Positions 56,764 through 62,714 of a DNA stretch of 62,714 nt are shown one piece after another. Source of the DNA: Spirochaeta sp. (GTDB lineage: Bacteria > Spirochaetota > Spirochaetia > DSM-27196 > Alkalispirochaetaceae); the NCBI GenBank assembly GCA_007130865.1, contig SLRR01000165.1, forward strand, positions 1 through 62,714. Direction: 5' to 3'. The notes under the pieces are model-generated. The model made no database searches, was not told the origin of the DNA, and saw only the letters and a list, made by a program, of their open reading frames with translations. A program made the translations under genes and the position numbers. The first letter of the stretch is position 1; the number at the start of each line of letters is the position of its first letter.

Positions 56764-57943
56764 ATTCAGGGTCCAGCTCATGAAACGCATCCCGTAGAAA
56801 CCGGTCCAGGAGCTGCCGGTTCTCCGGGGAGAGAACGAACGCTCCGCTTTCCCCGCTCCCGGGGAGCGCGATCTTCCATCGGCGGAGTGTGTTCGCGAGC
56901 AGATCGCTCAGGGGACGACCGGCGAGCTTCTGAACTCTCGCGCGATCCACGCCTCGGTCGGTGCGCAAGCCCATCATGAGAAGCTCCCGGAGGAAGTCCC
57001 CCGGGGAGAGCGATTCTTCCCGGAGACCGCGGTCGGGATCGTGTAAGTACCGAGAGAACTCGCGTGTATTGGTGAAGCGGCGCAGGGTCGGTTCCGGAAG
57101 CGTCCCTACCGCGGCGGGGCCAACGCCGAGATGAGGCTCCATCAGCCAGTAACCCAGGTTATGGCGGCTCTCCGCGCCGGGATGCGCAAAATTCGAGACC
57201 TCGTAGTGGAGAAATCCGCGATCCAGAAGCGTTGCGCGGACCGCGTCAAGTTCCTCCGCGAGAGAATCACTGTCGCGGGGGAGCAACAGGCCACGTCTCC
57301 GGGCGCGGCCGAGAACGGTATTGTCCTCCACTCCCAGCTCGTAGACCGAGAGGTGGTCCGGACCAAAGGAGAGTATCTCCTCCAGGTCGAGGACCGTATC
57401 CGCCGGGTCGCCGCCGGGGATACCGGCGATGAGGTCCGCGTTCCAGCGCAGGAAAAGACCGTGGTCCGTCTTCGTGCCCGGGCGCCACCGATCTGCCAGG
57501 ATTTCAAGACCTCGCCGGGTCGCTTCTATCGATGTGTGACGCCCGATCCGCCGAAGCGTATGTTCCCGAAAGGACTGGATCCCGATAGAGAACCGGTTCA
57601 CCCCCGCTTCTTCAAAACGGTCCAGTAATTCCCGGGAGATGTCCTCGGGGTTCAGTTCCACCGTGGTCTCCGCCGTGGGCGTTCGGGTGTTTATCAGGCG
57701 GAGAAGCTGATCAAGTGCATCGGGATGCAGAGCAGACGGAGTTCCGCCGCCTATGTAGAGCGTGGAGAGCGACGGTGATCCCCACCGTTCCAGGAGCTCC
57801 CCTGTCTGGTCTACCGTCGCCCGGAGGATCTCGCTCTGTCGCCACGGTGGAACCGTGGTACGGGTGTAAAAATCACAGTAATCACAACGGTACCGGCAGA
57901 ACGGGACGTGCACGTAGAGATGGAGGTCTACCGGGACAGTCAC
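56759..57943 (-). CDS. hemW: radical SAM heme chaperone HemW (HemN-like)
   Basis: Radical SAM protein thought to insert heme into target proteins; it is often mislabelled as coproporphyrinogen III oxidase. The 394-residue protein has CxxxCxxC in HVPFCRYRCDYCDFYTR for the 4Fe-4S cluster. LYIGGGTPSALHPDALDQLL, VELNPEDISRELLDRFEEAG and RFSIGIQSFREHTLRRIGR are all typical. The pattern CDF after the last cysteine fits HemW rather than HemN, which has a fourth cysteine. The GTG at 57943 overlaps the stop of the upstream peptidase-like gene (GTGA). Confidence 0.9.
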   Translation of the reverse strand: MTVPVDLHLYVHVPFCRYRCDYCDFYTRTTVPPWRQSEILRATVDQTGELLERWGSPSLSTLYIGGGTPSALHPDALDQLLRLINTRTPTAETTVELNPEDISRELLDRFEEAGVNRFSIGIQSFREHTLRRIGRHTSIEATRRGLEILADRWRPGTKTDHGLFLRWNADLIAGIPGGDPADTVLDLEEILSFGPDHLSVYELGVEDNTVLGRARRRGLLLPRDSDSLAEELDAVRATLLDRGFLHYEVSNFAHPGAESRHNLGYWLMEPHLGVGPAAVGTLPEPTLRRFTNTREFSRYLHDPDRGLREESLSPGDFLRELLMMGLRTDRGVDRARVQKLAGRPLSDLLANTLRRWKIALPGSGESGAFVLSPENRQLLDRFLRDAFHELDPES

Positions 57944-58536
57944 GGGAAGTTCAGTTCCGCCGGGTCAAGGACGCCACGCCGGTCACCGGGCCAAACGATC
58001 GATTGTACGTGAAATCGCAACGCGTTCCGGGACACGGGGCCGATGATCCGTGAGTCTGCCCGTCCCGGCTGGAGGGAGAGCAGAAAGAACTCTTCCTCCC
58101 CCAGTTCCAGGACTTCCTCGTCCAACGGGAGATCCTCGTGAAGCATCAGTGTCTCGTACCGCCGTCCCCCGACCGTGACTCCCGAGTGATCCCAGGCAAC
58201 CGTTTCTCCTGGAAGCCCCAGGACGATTCGCGGTACCGGCCTGCCCACCGGTACAGGCACGGCGTCCTCCCGGTTAATCAGCGCGCGCAACCGCGGTATG
58301 AGCGCGAATCCCGTTCTCAGCGGGGCGTTCGTGACGACCACCGCACCTCGGGGTATCCCGTTCCGGACGCGCCGGGCAAGAACGATGTCGCCGGCCTGCA
58401 GCAACGGTTCCACCGCAGTTCCGCGGATCGTGATCAGAGTGGGGCCGAAGAACCGGACGAGAAGGAAAACCAGGAGTGCCAGGAGTAGATACGCTGTCCG
58501 TCGCCGCCGTTTACGGCGTTTTACCCTGTCGCTCAC
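57940..58536 (-). CDS. signal-peptidase-I-like pseudoenzyme
   Basis: A 198-residue protein with a basic N-terminus, one membrane helix (residues 15-31) and a type I signal peptidase fold. The catalytic serine box that reads SGSMxPTL in active enzymes here reads GTAVEPLLQAGD, so the Ser is Ala41. The catalytic-lysine box (normally IKRxVGLPGD) reads VPRIVLGLPGE, with Pro102 in the Lys position. The later ADSRIIGPVS box is retained. Both catalytic residues are missing, so it should not cleave signal peptides by the usual mechanism. The start is the GTG at 58536, six bases after the lepB stop. A role as a regulator or partner of LepB is an inference. Confidence 0.85.
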   Translation of the reverse strand: MSDRVKRRKRRRRTAYLLLALLVFLLVRFFGPTLITIRGTAVEPLLQAGDIVLARRVRNGIPRGAVVVTNAPLRTGFALIPRLRALINREDAVPVPVGRPVPRIVLGLPGETVAWDHSGVTVGGRRYETLMLHEDLPLDEEVLELGEEEFFLLSLQPGRADSRIIGPVSRNALRFHVQSIVWPGDRRGVLDPAELNFP

Positions 58537-58540
58537 CGTT

Positions 58541-59524
58541 CTATCGTATCCGTCCGATCCGTGCAAAAGGCCAGTAGATGACCATCGCCCGACCGAGTAC
58601 GTTCCGTTCCTGTACGGGACCGAAGTAGCGACCGTCCCGCGAGTTGTCGCGGTTGTCGCCGAGGCCGAAGATGCGGTTTTCCGGAACGAACCATCCGTTC
58701 TCCACGAAATACTGCCGCTGTCGATAGCGATCGACGTGAGGTGCCGCGGCGGCGAGCGTGCCCTGCCGGACGCGCTCGAACTCAAAAGGATCCCGGATTC
58801 CCGCACGACGGATCCGTTCGATCGCGGACTGCTCCTGCGCGGTCAGAGGCAATCCCAGGTCATTAAATGCAAGCGCTCGTGCACCCTCGTGGATCGATCG
58901 ATAGTCCTCCTCGTCAAGAAGTCGCTGCAGCTGGTAGGGGTTCTCCGAGAGTTCCTGAAACTGTTCTTCCGGAATCCACCGGTCGCTGCCGGCGGGCATC
59001 ACCAGAAGGTCGCCGTACCGGTCGTTCCGGAAACGGTCTCCCCCGACGCCCACCGCCCGCTTGATCAGGAGTTGCGCCCGCGCTTCATCGCTGATCGCGT
59101 CCCGGTCTATATCAACCAGCGAGAGGGTAAGCATGTAGATCGTGCGTTGCGCGATCGTGAAGAGCGTGCCCCGGCTGATGTACGAAGGGTTAAGGAAGAT
59201 AACCACCTCGTTCCGCTGTGGTCGGGTAAAACCGGGAAGCTTCGTCAGTCCGGGAAGCAGCTCCGGTCCGTAGACAACCTTGTTTACAAAGATCCGGTCT
59301 CCTTCGATGAACGTGCGGATCATCGACCCCGAGGGAATGCGGTATGCCTGCAACAGGAACTGGTTTATGAGCAGTACCAGGAGTGCCGCCTGTAGAAACG
59401 CCTCTATCCAGTCGCGCACGGGGTGTTTCCGGTGTTGCTTCAGGCGGCTCCGTGCTTTGTGTCGTGCACGGACCGTAAGGAACAGCTCCGTCCAACCCAC
59501 CAGGCGGGTGCAAAATGCGCGCAT
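58541..59524 (-). CDS. lepB: signal peptidase I
   Basis: Membrane serine protease that removes signal peptides from exported proteins. The 327-residue protein has one membrane helix (~residues 40-60), the catalytic Ser in RIPSGSMIRTF (Ser67) and the general-base Lys in LLIKRAVGVGGD (Lys155). The FGLGDNRDNSRDGRYFGPV block completes the set. A ~45-residue insert lies between the two catalytic boxes. The ATG at 59524 is used; a GTG at 59578 would extend into the TTGACA repeat array. It is followed by the catalytically dead paralogue 4 bases downstream, so the two are co-expressed. Confidence 0.93.
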   Translation of the reverse strand: MRAFCTRLVGWTELFLTVRARHKARSRLKQHRKHPVRDWIEAFLQAALLVLLINQFLLQAYRIPSGSMIRTFIEGDRIFVNKVVYGPELLPGLTKLPGFTRPQRNEVVIFLNPSYISRGTLFTIAQRTIYMLTLSLVDIDRDAISDEARAQLLIKRAVGVGGDRFRNDRYGDLLVMPAGSDRWIPEEQFQELSENPYQLQRLLDEEDYRSIHEGARALAFNDLGLPLTAQEQSAIERIRRAGIRDPFEFERVRQGTLAAAAPHVDRYRQRQYFVENGWFVPENRIFGLGDNRDNSRDGRYFGPVQERNVLGRAMVIYWPFARIGRIR

Positions 59525-59552
59525 GAGCGGGAGGCTACCACGAGGACCGACC

Positions 59553-59600
59553 GTTGACAAGCACGCGTTGACAAGCACGCGTTGACACGCGTTGACACGG
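59553..59600 (+). repeat. tandem TTGACA repeat array
   Basis: Four copies of a perfect -35-type hexamer TTGACA begin at 59554, 59568, 59582 and 59592. The first three are spaced 14 bases apart in the unit GTTGACAAGCACGC, with the third unit shortened to GTTGACACGC and the last 10 bases on. It lies between divergent lepB and the PEGA/FGE gene. Confidence 0.9.
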
Positions 59601-59621
59601 GCGGAAAGCGCTTCCTATACT
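59592..59621 (+). promoter_or_regulatory. promoter of the PEGA/FGE gene
   Basis: The last TTGACA of the array (59592-59597) pairs with TATACT (59616-59621) across 18 bases. The predicted start is ~59628, only about 5 bases before the ATG at 59633, with no ribosome binding site between. The upstream TTGACA copies are at non-standard distances and could serve as protein or polymerase-docking sites. Confidence 0.7.
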
Positions 59622-59632
59622 CGCGGCACTAT

Positions 59633-61174
59633 ATGGCTAAATCCTGGAAAGAAATTACCTCCGAGGAGGATCTGGACGAAATCGCGGTAGAACTCAAGCC
59701 TCGCTTCGGGGTGACTCCGGAGGTATACGTTCCCGCGATCGGTGCCGCCGTTCTTCTGCTGGTACTGTTTTTCGTGCTGCTCTTTCCGGGGTTGCGCGCG
59801 TACGGCACGCACCTGACCGTGGAGAGCTCTCCCGCGGGCGCGGAAGTGTACATTGACGGGGTGCGACGGGGCGCGACACCTCTCACGGTGTTTGTTCCCG
59901 CCGGGGAGAGAACCCTCGAGGTCGGCCTCGCGGGATTCCCGGAAACCGGCCGGACCCTCACTGTGCGTGGCCGGCGGTTCGGCAGCTGGTTGTTTCCCAT
60001 GTCCGAAACCGCGACGATCGTCCTGGATCAACCGGACCTCTCCGCCGTGCGGACCGACTCGATCGTCGATTTTTCCGCCTGGTCCCTGGGACTTGAGCCG
60101 GGAGCGCAGTTTCAACACCCGCCGGTTGCCCGGGACGGATCAAGACGGCTCTGGACCCGCCGCGTAGACGATTCCGCGGATCCGCTCAACACCACCGACT
60201 ACGTTCGTGATCTGCTCGCGCACGCGCAACGATTCCAACGGGCGGACGTACTGGGAGCGATTCTGCGTGTGGAAAACCCCGGCGCCGTGCTGAATGCCGC
60301 GTCGCTCGCCGCCGCAGTACAGAATTTCATACATCTTGACAACAAATATCCTGGTTTTCATCACGTGGTGGAAGGACTGGTGCCGGAGGTCCCCTCCGGT
60401 GTCGCCGCCTGGCGGGACGCTCGGAGCGATCAGTTTTCCACGGAACTGCTGGCTCTCTCGGTCTCGCTCGATGAAGGTGTTTCTCCGCCCCTGCAACGAC
60501 GGCACGTGGGAGGACTGGAGTTTGTAGCGGTACCACCGGGACGGTACGCGATCGGATATCCCCTGCGCGACCAGGATGATACCGGTGTTCTCGTCGATTT
60601 TGAAGAGGGGTTCTGGATACAGAACACCGAAGTCGACCGGGGGACGTTCGCTCGTTTCCTCCAGGAGAAGCCCGAATGGGCACCGGAGAATCGGAAGGAA
60701 GAGGATTACCTGCGGGACTGGCCCGCTGAGATCGCCGGCGAGGACGCGAGGTTACCCGTACGGTACGTAACTCGCGACGCGGCGGAAGCGTTCGCGGCAT
60801 GGTTCCAGGAAACGTTTACCCCGGCGGACGGAACGGTCCGGCTCCCCACATCCGCCGAATGGGAGTACGCCGCTTTCCTTAATGATTCCGGTAATTCTCT
60901 GGAAACACCCGGAGAGCCGGTGCCGGTGGATCAGTTGCCGGTCGGTGCGCTGGGGGCACACCGGATGACGGGAAACCTCTGGGAATGGACCGGAGACTGG
61001 TTCGGTCGGTACGCACATATCCTGACTCCCGACGCGGGAGCAACGGTCACGGTTATGGGCGGTAGTTTTGCCAATGCTTCACCGGTGCATAACTTGCGCG
61101 GTGGACAGGCACCGGACCGGGCAACGCCTTTTCTCGGCTTCCGGGTGGTAATCGCTCCGGATCGGGAGGAATGA
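59633..61174 (+). CDS. membrane-anchored PEGA / formylglycine-enzyme-like protein
   Basis: A 513-residue protein with a cytoplasmic N-terminal segment and a membrane helix (PAIGAAVLLLVLFFVLLFPG). A PEGA domain follows (LTVESSPAGAEVYIDGVRRG). The C-terminal FGE-sulfatase/SUMF1-type domain includes GLEFVAVPPGRYAIGYPLRD, PTSAEWEYAAFLND, GNLWEWTGDW and GGSFANASPVHNLRGG. Many such domains are not enzymes. The two active-site cysteines of true formylglycine-generating enzymes are not evident here, so a binding or structural role is likelier. The ATG at 59633 has no ribosome binding site and lies next to the predicted transcript start. smpB overlaps its stop. Confidence 0.88.
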   Translation: MAKSWKEITSEEDLDEIAVELKPRFGVTPEVYVPAIGAAVLLLVLFFVLLFPGLRAYGTHLTVESSPAGAEVYIDGVRRGATPLTVFVPAGERTLEVGLAGFPETGRTLTVRGRRFGSWLFPMSETATIVLDQPDLSAVRTDSIVDFSAWSLGLEPGAQFQHPPVARDGSRRLWTRRVDDSADPLNTTDYVRDLLAHAQRFQRADVLGAILRVENPGAVLNAASLAAAVQNFIHLDNKYPGFHHVVEGLVPEVPSGVAAWRDARSDQFSTELLALSVSLDEGVSPPLQRRHVGGLEFVAVPPGRYAIGYPLRDQDDTGVLVDFEEGFWIQNTEVDRGTFARFLQEKPEWAPENRKEEDYLRDWPAEIAGEDARLPVRYVTRDAAEAFAAWFQETFTPADGTVRLPTSAEWEYAAFLNDSGNSLETPGEPVPVDQLPVGALGAHRMTGNLWEWTGDWFGRYAHILTPDAGATVTVMGGSFANASPVHNLRGGQAPDRATPFLGFRVVIAPDREE

Positions 61175-61629
61175 TGGCGGATCGCAAGAGCCTGGCCCGG
61201 AACCGTCGGGCGTTTCACGAGTACCATGTGGAGGAGAAGCTCGAGGTAGGTATCGTTCTGCAGGGTACGGAAGTAAAGTCGATGCGGCGCGGCAAGTTCT
61301 CCTTTGCCGATGCCTACGGTCGCGTCAAGAACGGTGAACTCTGGCTGATCGGTCTGCACATAGCGGAGTACACTCACGGGAACCTCTTCAACCATGATCC
61401 GACCCGGTCGCGCAAGCTTCTCTGTCACGCGGAGGAAATCGACCGACTGCGGCGCAGAGTTGAAGAGAAAGGATTCACCCTGGTCCCGCTGGAGTTTTAT
61501 CTCAAGCAGGGACTGATAAAGCTCGAACTCGGTGTGTGCCGGGGAAAGAAACTGTACGACAAACGGGAGTCGCTCAAGGCCAAGGACCAGAAGCGCGAAA
61601 TGGATCGGGCCATGCGACAGGGATTGTAG
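61174..61629 (+). CDS. smpB: SsrA-binding protein SmpB
   Basis: Protein partner of tmRNA in trans-translation, which rescues ribosomes stalled on broken messages. The ~151-residue protein has the family pattern NRRAFHEYHVEEKLEVGIVL, GTEVKSMRRGKFSFADAYGR and HIAEYTHGNLFNHDPTRSRK. The C-terminal DRAMRQGL/KDQKREMDRAM tail is the part that enters the mRNA channel. The second of two adjacent ATGs (61174) has GGAGG 4-5 bases upstream; the first (61171) overlaps the upstream stop. The ssrA gene lies ~0.9 kb downstream. Confidence 0.95.
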   Translation: MADRKSLARNRRAFHEYHVEEKLEVGIVLQGTEVKSMRRGKFSFADAYGRVKNGELWLIGLHIAEYTHGNLFNHDPTRSRKLLCHAEEIDRLRRRVEEKGFTLVPLEFYLKQGLIKLELGVCRGKKLYDKRESLKAKDQKREMDRAMRQGL

Positions 61630-61646
61630 GGAGAACGGAACAACCT

Positions 61647-62441
61647 ATGAAGGACACGCAGAAGCACCAGGAGTTCCATGATTTTGCACGGGATCTCGCC
61701 CGTTCCGGGGGGGCTGTCACGCTTGACTGGTTCTCCCGTCGTGAACTCGTGGTGGAAACAAAAGCCGACGACAGCCCCGTCACGGTGGCCGACCGTACTA
61801 CCGAGGAAGTGATCCGCCGCATGATTACGGACCGGTTTCCGCACCACGCCGTGGTGGGCGAGGAACACGGGGGTTCCATCCGAGGCAAAGGTTTCGAGTG
61901 GGTGATCGACCCGATCGACGGCACCAAAACGTTCGTGCGGGGGGTTCCACTCTACACCACTCTCGTGGCGCTTCTCGAGAACGGAGTCCCCGTGGCAGGT
62001 GTTATCTACGCACCGGCCACCGGTGAGATGGTGAGCGCCCTCTCCGGCCACGGAGCATGGGACGAACGTCGTCGCCCGGTCGGAGTATCGGGCACGACCC
62101 GGTTGGAGGACGCGTGGTACGTCACAACCGATCCGGTGGATTTTCATCGTCGCCACCGCGGTTTCAGCACCGACCTGCTCACGCAGTGCCGTTCGTCCCG
62201 GACCTGGGCCGACGCCTACGGATACATGCTCCTTGCCCGAGGCGCGGTGGACATCATGCTGGATCCCATTCTTGCCCCCTGGGATGTAGCCGCGCTGGGA
62301 GTTATCGTCCGGGAAGCAGGCGGTGTATTCACCGACTTCTCCGGTGTCGAGCAGAACCTCGGAGAAAGCGCGCTCGCCTGTGCCACGCCGGAACTGCACC
62401 GGGCGGTGATGACGCTGCGGAACAGGACCGCCGGAACCTGA
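61647..62441 (+). CDS. inositol monophosphatase-family phosphatase (HisN-like)
   Basis: Magnesium-dependent phosphatase of 264 residues. The metal-binding motifs are clear: VGEEHGG, the paired aspartates in WVIDPIDGTKTFVRGVPLYT, and the C-terminal LAPWDVAALGVIVREAGGVF. The TKTF/RGVP pattern resembles the histidinol-phosphatase (HisN) subgroup more than inositol-phosphatases, so a role in histidine synthesis is possible. The ATG at 61647 lies 17 bases past the smpB stop with GGAG-type sequence upstream. Without other his genes nearby the substrate remains uncertain. Confidence 0.85.
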   Translation: MKDTQKHQEFHDFARDLARSGGAVTLDWFSRRELVVETKADDSPVTVADRTTEEVIRRMITDRFPHHAVVGEEHGGSIRGKGFEWVIDPIDGTKTFVRGVPLYTTLVALLENGVPVAGVIYAPATGEMVSALSGHGAWDERRRPVGVSGTTRLEDAWYVTTDPVDFHRRHRGFSTDLLTQCRSSRTWADAYGYMLLARGAVDIMLDPILAPWDVAALGVIVREAGGVFTDFSGVEQNLGESALACATPELHRAVMTLRNRTAGT

Positions 62442-62497
62442 CCGCGACACCGCCGCCCGCTCAGCTCGTTTTTGATGCACTGACCCTGCCCGGCCGC

Positions 62498-62526
62498 TTG
62501 ACCGGACGCCGGAGATAGCCTACATT
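62498..62526 (+). promoter_or_regulatory. ssrA promoter (predicted)
   Basis: TTGACC (62498-62503) and TACATT (62521-62526) are spaced by 17 bases. The expected transcript start is ~62533, 22 bases before the mature tmRNA 5' end, leaving a short leader for RNase P to remove. Confidence 0.6.
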
Positions 62527-62554
62527 TGTATGCAGGAATAACGTGATCGATTAC

Positions 62555-62714
62555 GGGGGTGTTCCGGATTCGATTGGGGTGGTTCCGAGTGATTCGTTGC
62601 AGGTGGAGCGCCATCTCCTGATTGGCACCTTTTTATCTGCCGAAGAAGCAGACTTTCTCCCGGTTGCTGCGTAAGTAGCCCGGGCGGGCGCGGGTTGCGC
62701 CGCTCTGAGCGGCC
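62555..62714 (+). ncRNA. ssrA: tmRNA (ssrA), 5' part, continues past the window
   Basis: The mature 5' end is GGGGGTG, followed by GGATTCGATTGGGG, the tmRNA tRNA-like half. A pseudoknot (PK1-like) is visible: GGAG (62605-62608) pairs with CTCC (62615-62618), and loop bases GCCA (62610-62613) pair with TGGC (62623-62626). The tag reading frame starts at GCC (62639), 84 bases after the 5' end. It reads A-E-E-A-D-F-L-P-V-A-A and stops at TAA (62672), with a second stop TAG one base further on in another frame. The 3' half lies outside the window. SmpB, its protein partner, is encoded just upstream. Confidence 0.92.

Noticed and set aside
62442-62497. Possible small gene between the HisN-like phosphatase and ssrA
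   Set aside because: No open frame with a ribosome binding site; the stretch holds only the phosphatase 3' flank and the ssrA promoter region.

Overview
The window is a gene-dense bacterial chromosomal segment of roughly 58% G+C with almost no intergenic DNA. Its content points to a free-living spirochaete of the Spirochaeta/Alkalispirochaeta type. The clearest marker is a roughly 910-residue GreA, an elongation factor fused behind a long helical-repeat region, which I know from spirochaetes. Other hints are many spirochaete-style TPR and HEAT proteins, a divergent PRPP synthetase, an envelope with an outer membrane (BamA, Skp, TamB, LptF/G-type permeases), and a carotenoid gene pair like those expected in pigmented Spirochaeta. 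The taxonomic call is an inference. No mobile element, CRISPR array, rRNA or tRNA gene was seen.

Layout. 1-8.7 kb (minus strand): a partial mazG, a small membrane protein, a lipoprotein, a CHASE2 adenylate cyclase, a TPR protein, a GAF/sigma-54 activator and rpsA. 8.7-13.2 kb (minus): cmk, rluB, scpB, scpA, folK, recA. The prs gene is divergent from recA with overlapping promoters. 14.4-17.7 kb (minus): dtd, two TPR proteins, rpe. 17.8-21.4 kb (plus): a TPR-like gene overlapping the giant greA. 21.5-38 kb (minus): HEAT protein, murJ, tgt, two LptF/G-type permeases, dut, pnp, rpsO, ribF, truB, rbfA, infB, nusA, rimP, which is a classic translation/RNA operon. 38.2-38.9 kb: comF (minus). 39-41 kb (plus): lycopene cyclase plus a CruF-family carotenoid hydratase. 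41-51.3 kb (minus): mutS, skp, bamA, tamB. 51.4-52.7 kb (plus): tmk and a secreted protein of unknown function. 52.7-59.5 kb (minus): queA, ruvB, ruvA, ruvC, yebC, hemW, a signal-peptidase-like pseudoenzyme, lepB. 59.6-62.7 kb (plus): a PEGA/FGE membrane protein, smpB, a HisN-like phosphatase and the 5' part of ssrA (tmRNA), cut off by the window end.

Functional themes. Most genes are core: ribosome maturation and translation, queuosine synthesis (tgt, queA), recombination and repair (recA, ruvABC, mutS), chromosome segregation (scpAB), nucleotide supply (cmk, tmk, dut, prs, mazG), trans-translation (smpB, ssrA) and outer-membrane assembly. Many neighbours overlap by GTGA/ATGA or share a few bases, so translational coupling is widespread.

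The less ordinary signals are these. The Tgt has lost all three zinc-binding cysteines. A signal-peptidase-like protein next to LepB lacks both catalytic residues. Four TTGACA hexamers are arrayed in tandem in front of the PEGA/FGE gene. Several plus-strand genes have a -10 box placed so close to the start codon that leaderless transcripts are predicted. An intrinsic terminator sits between a good promoter and rimP-nusA-infB. The carotenoid pair implies a monocyclic, hydroxylated pigment.
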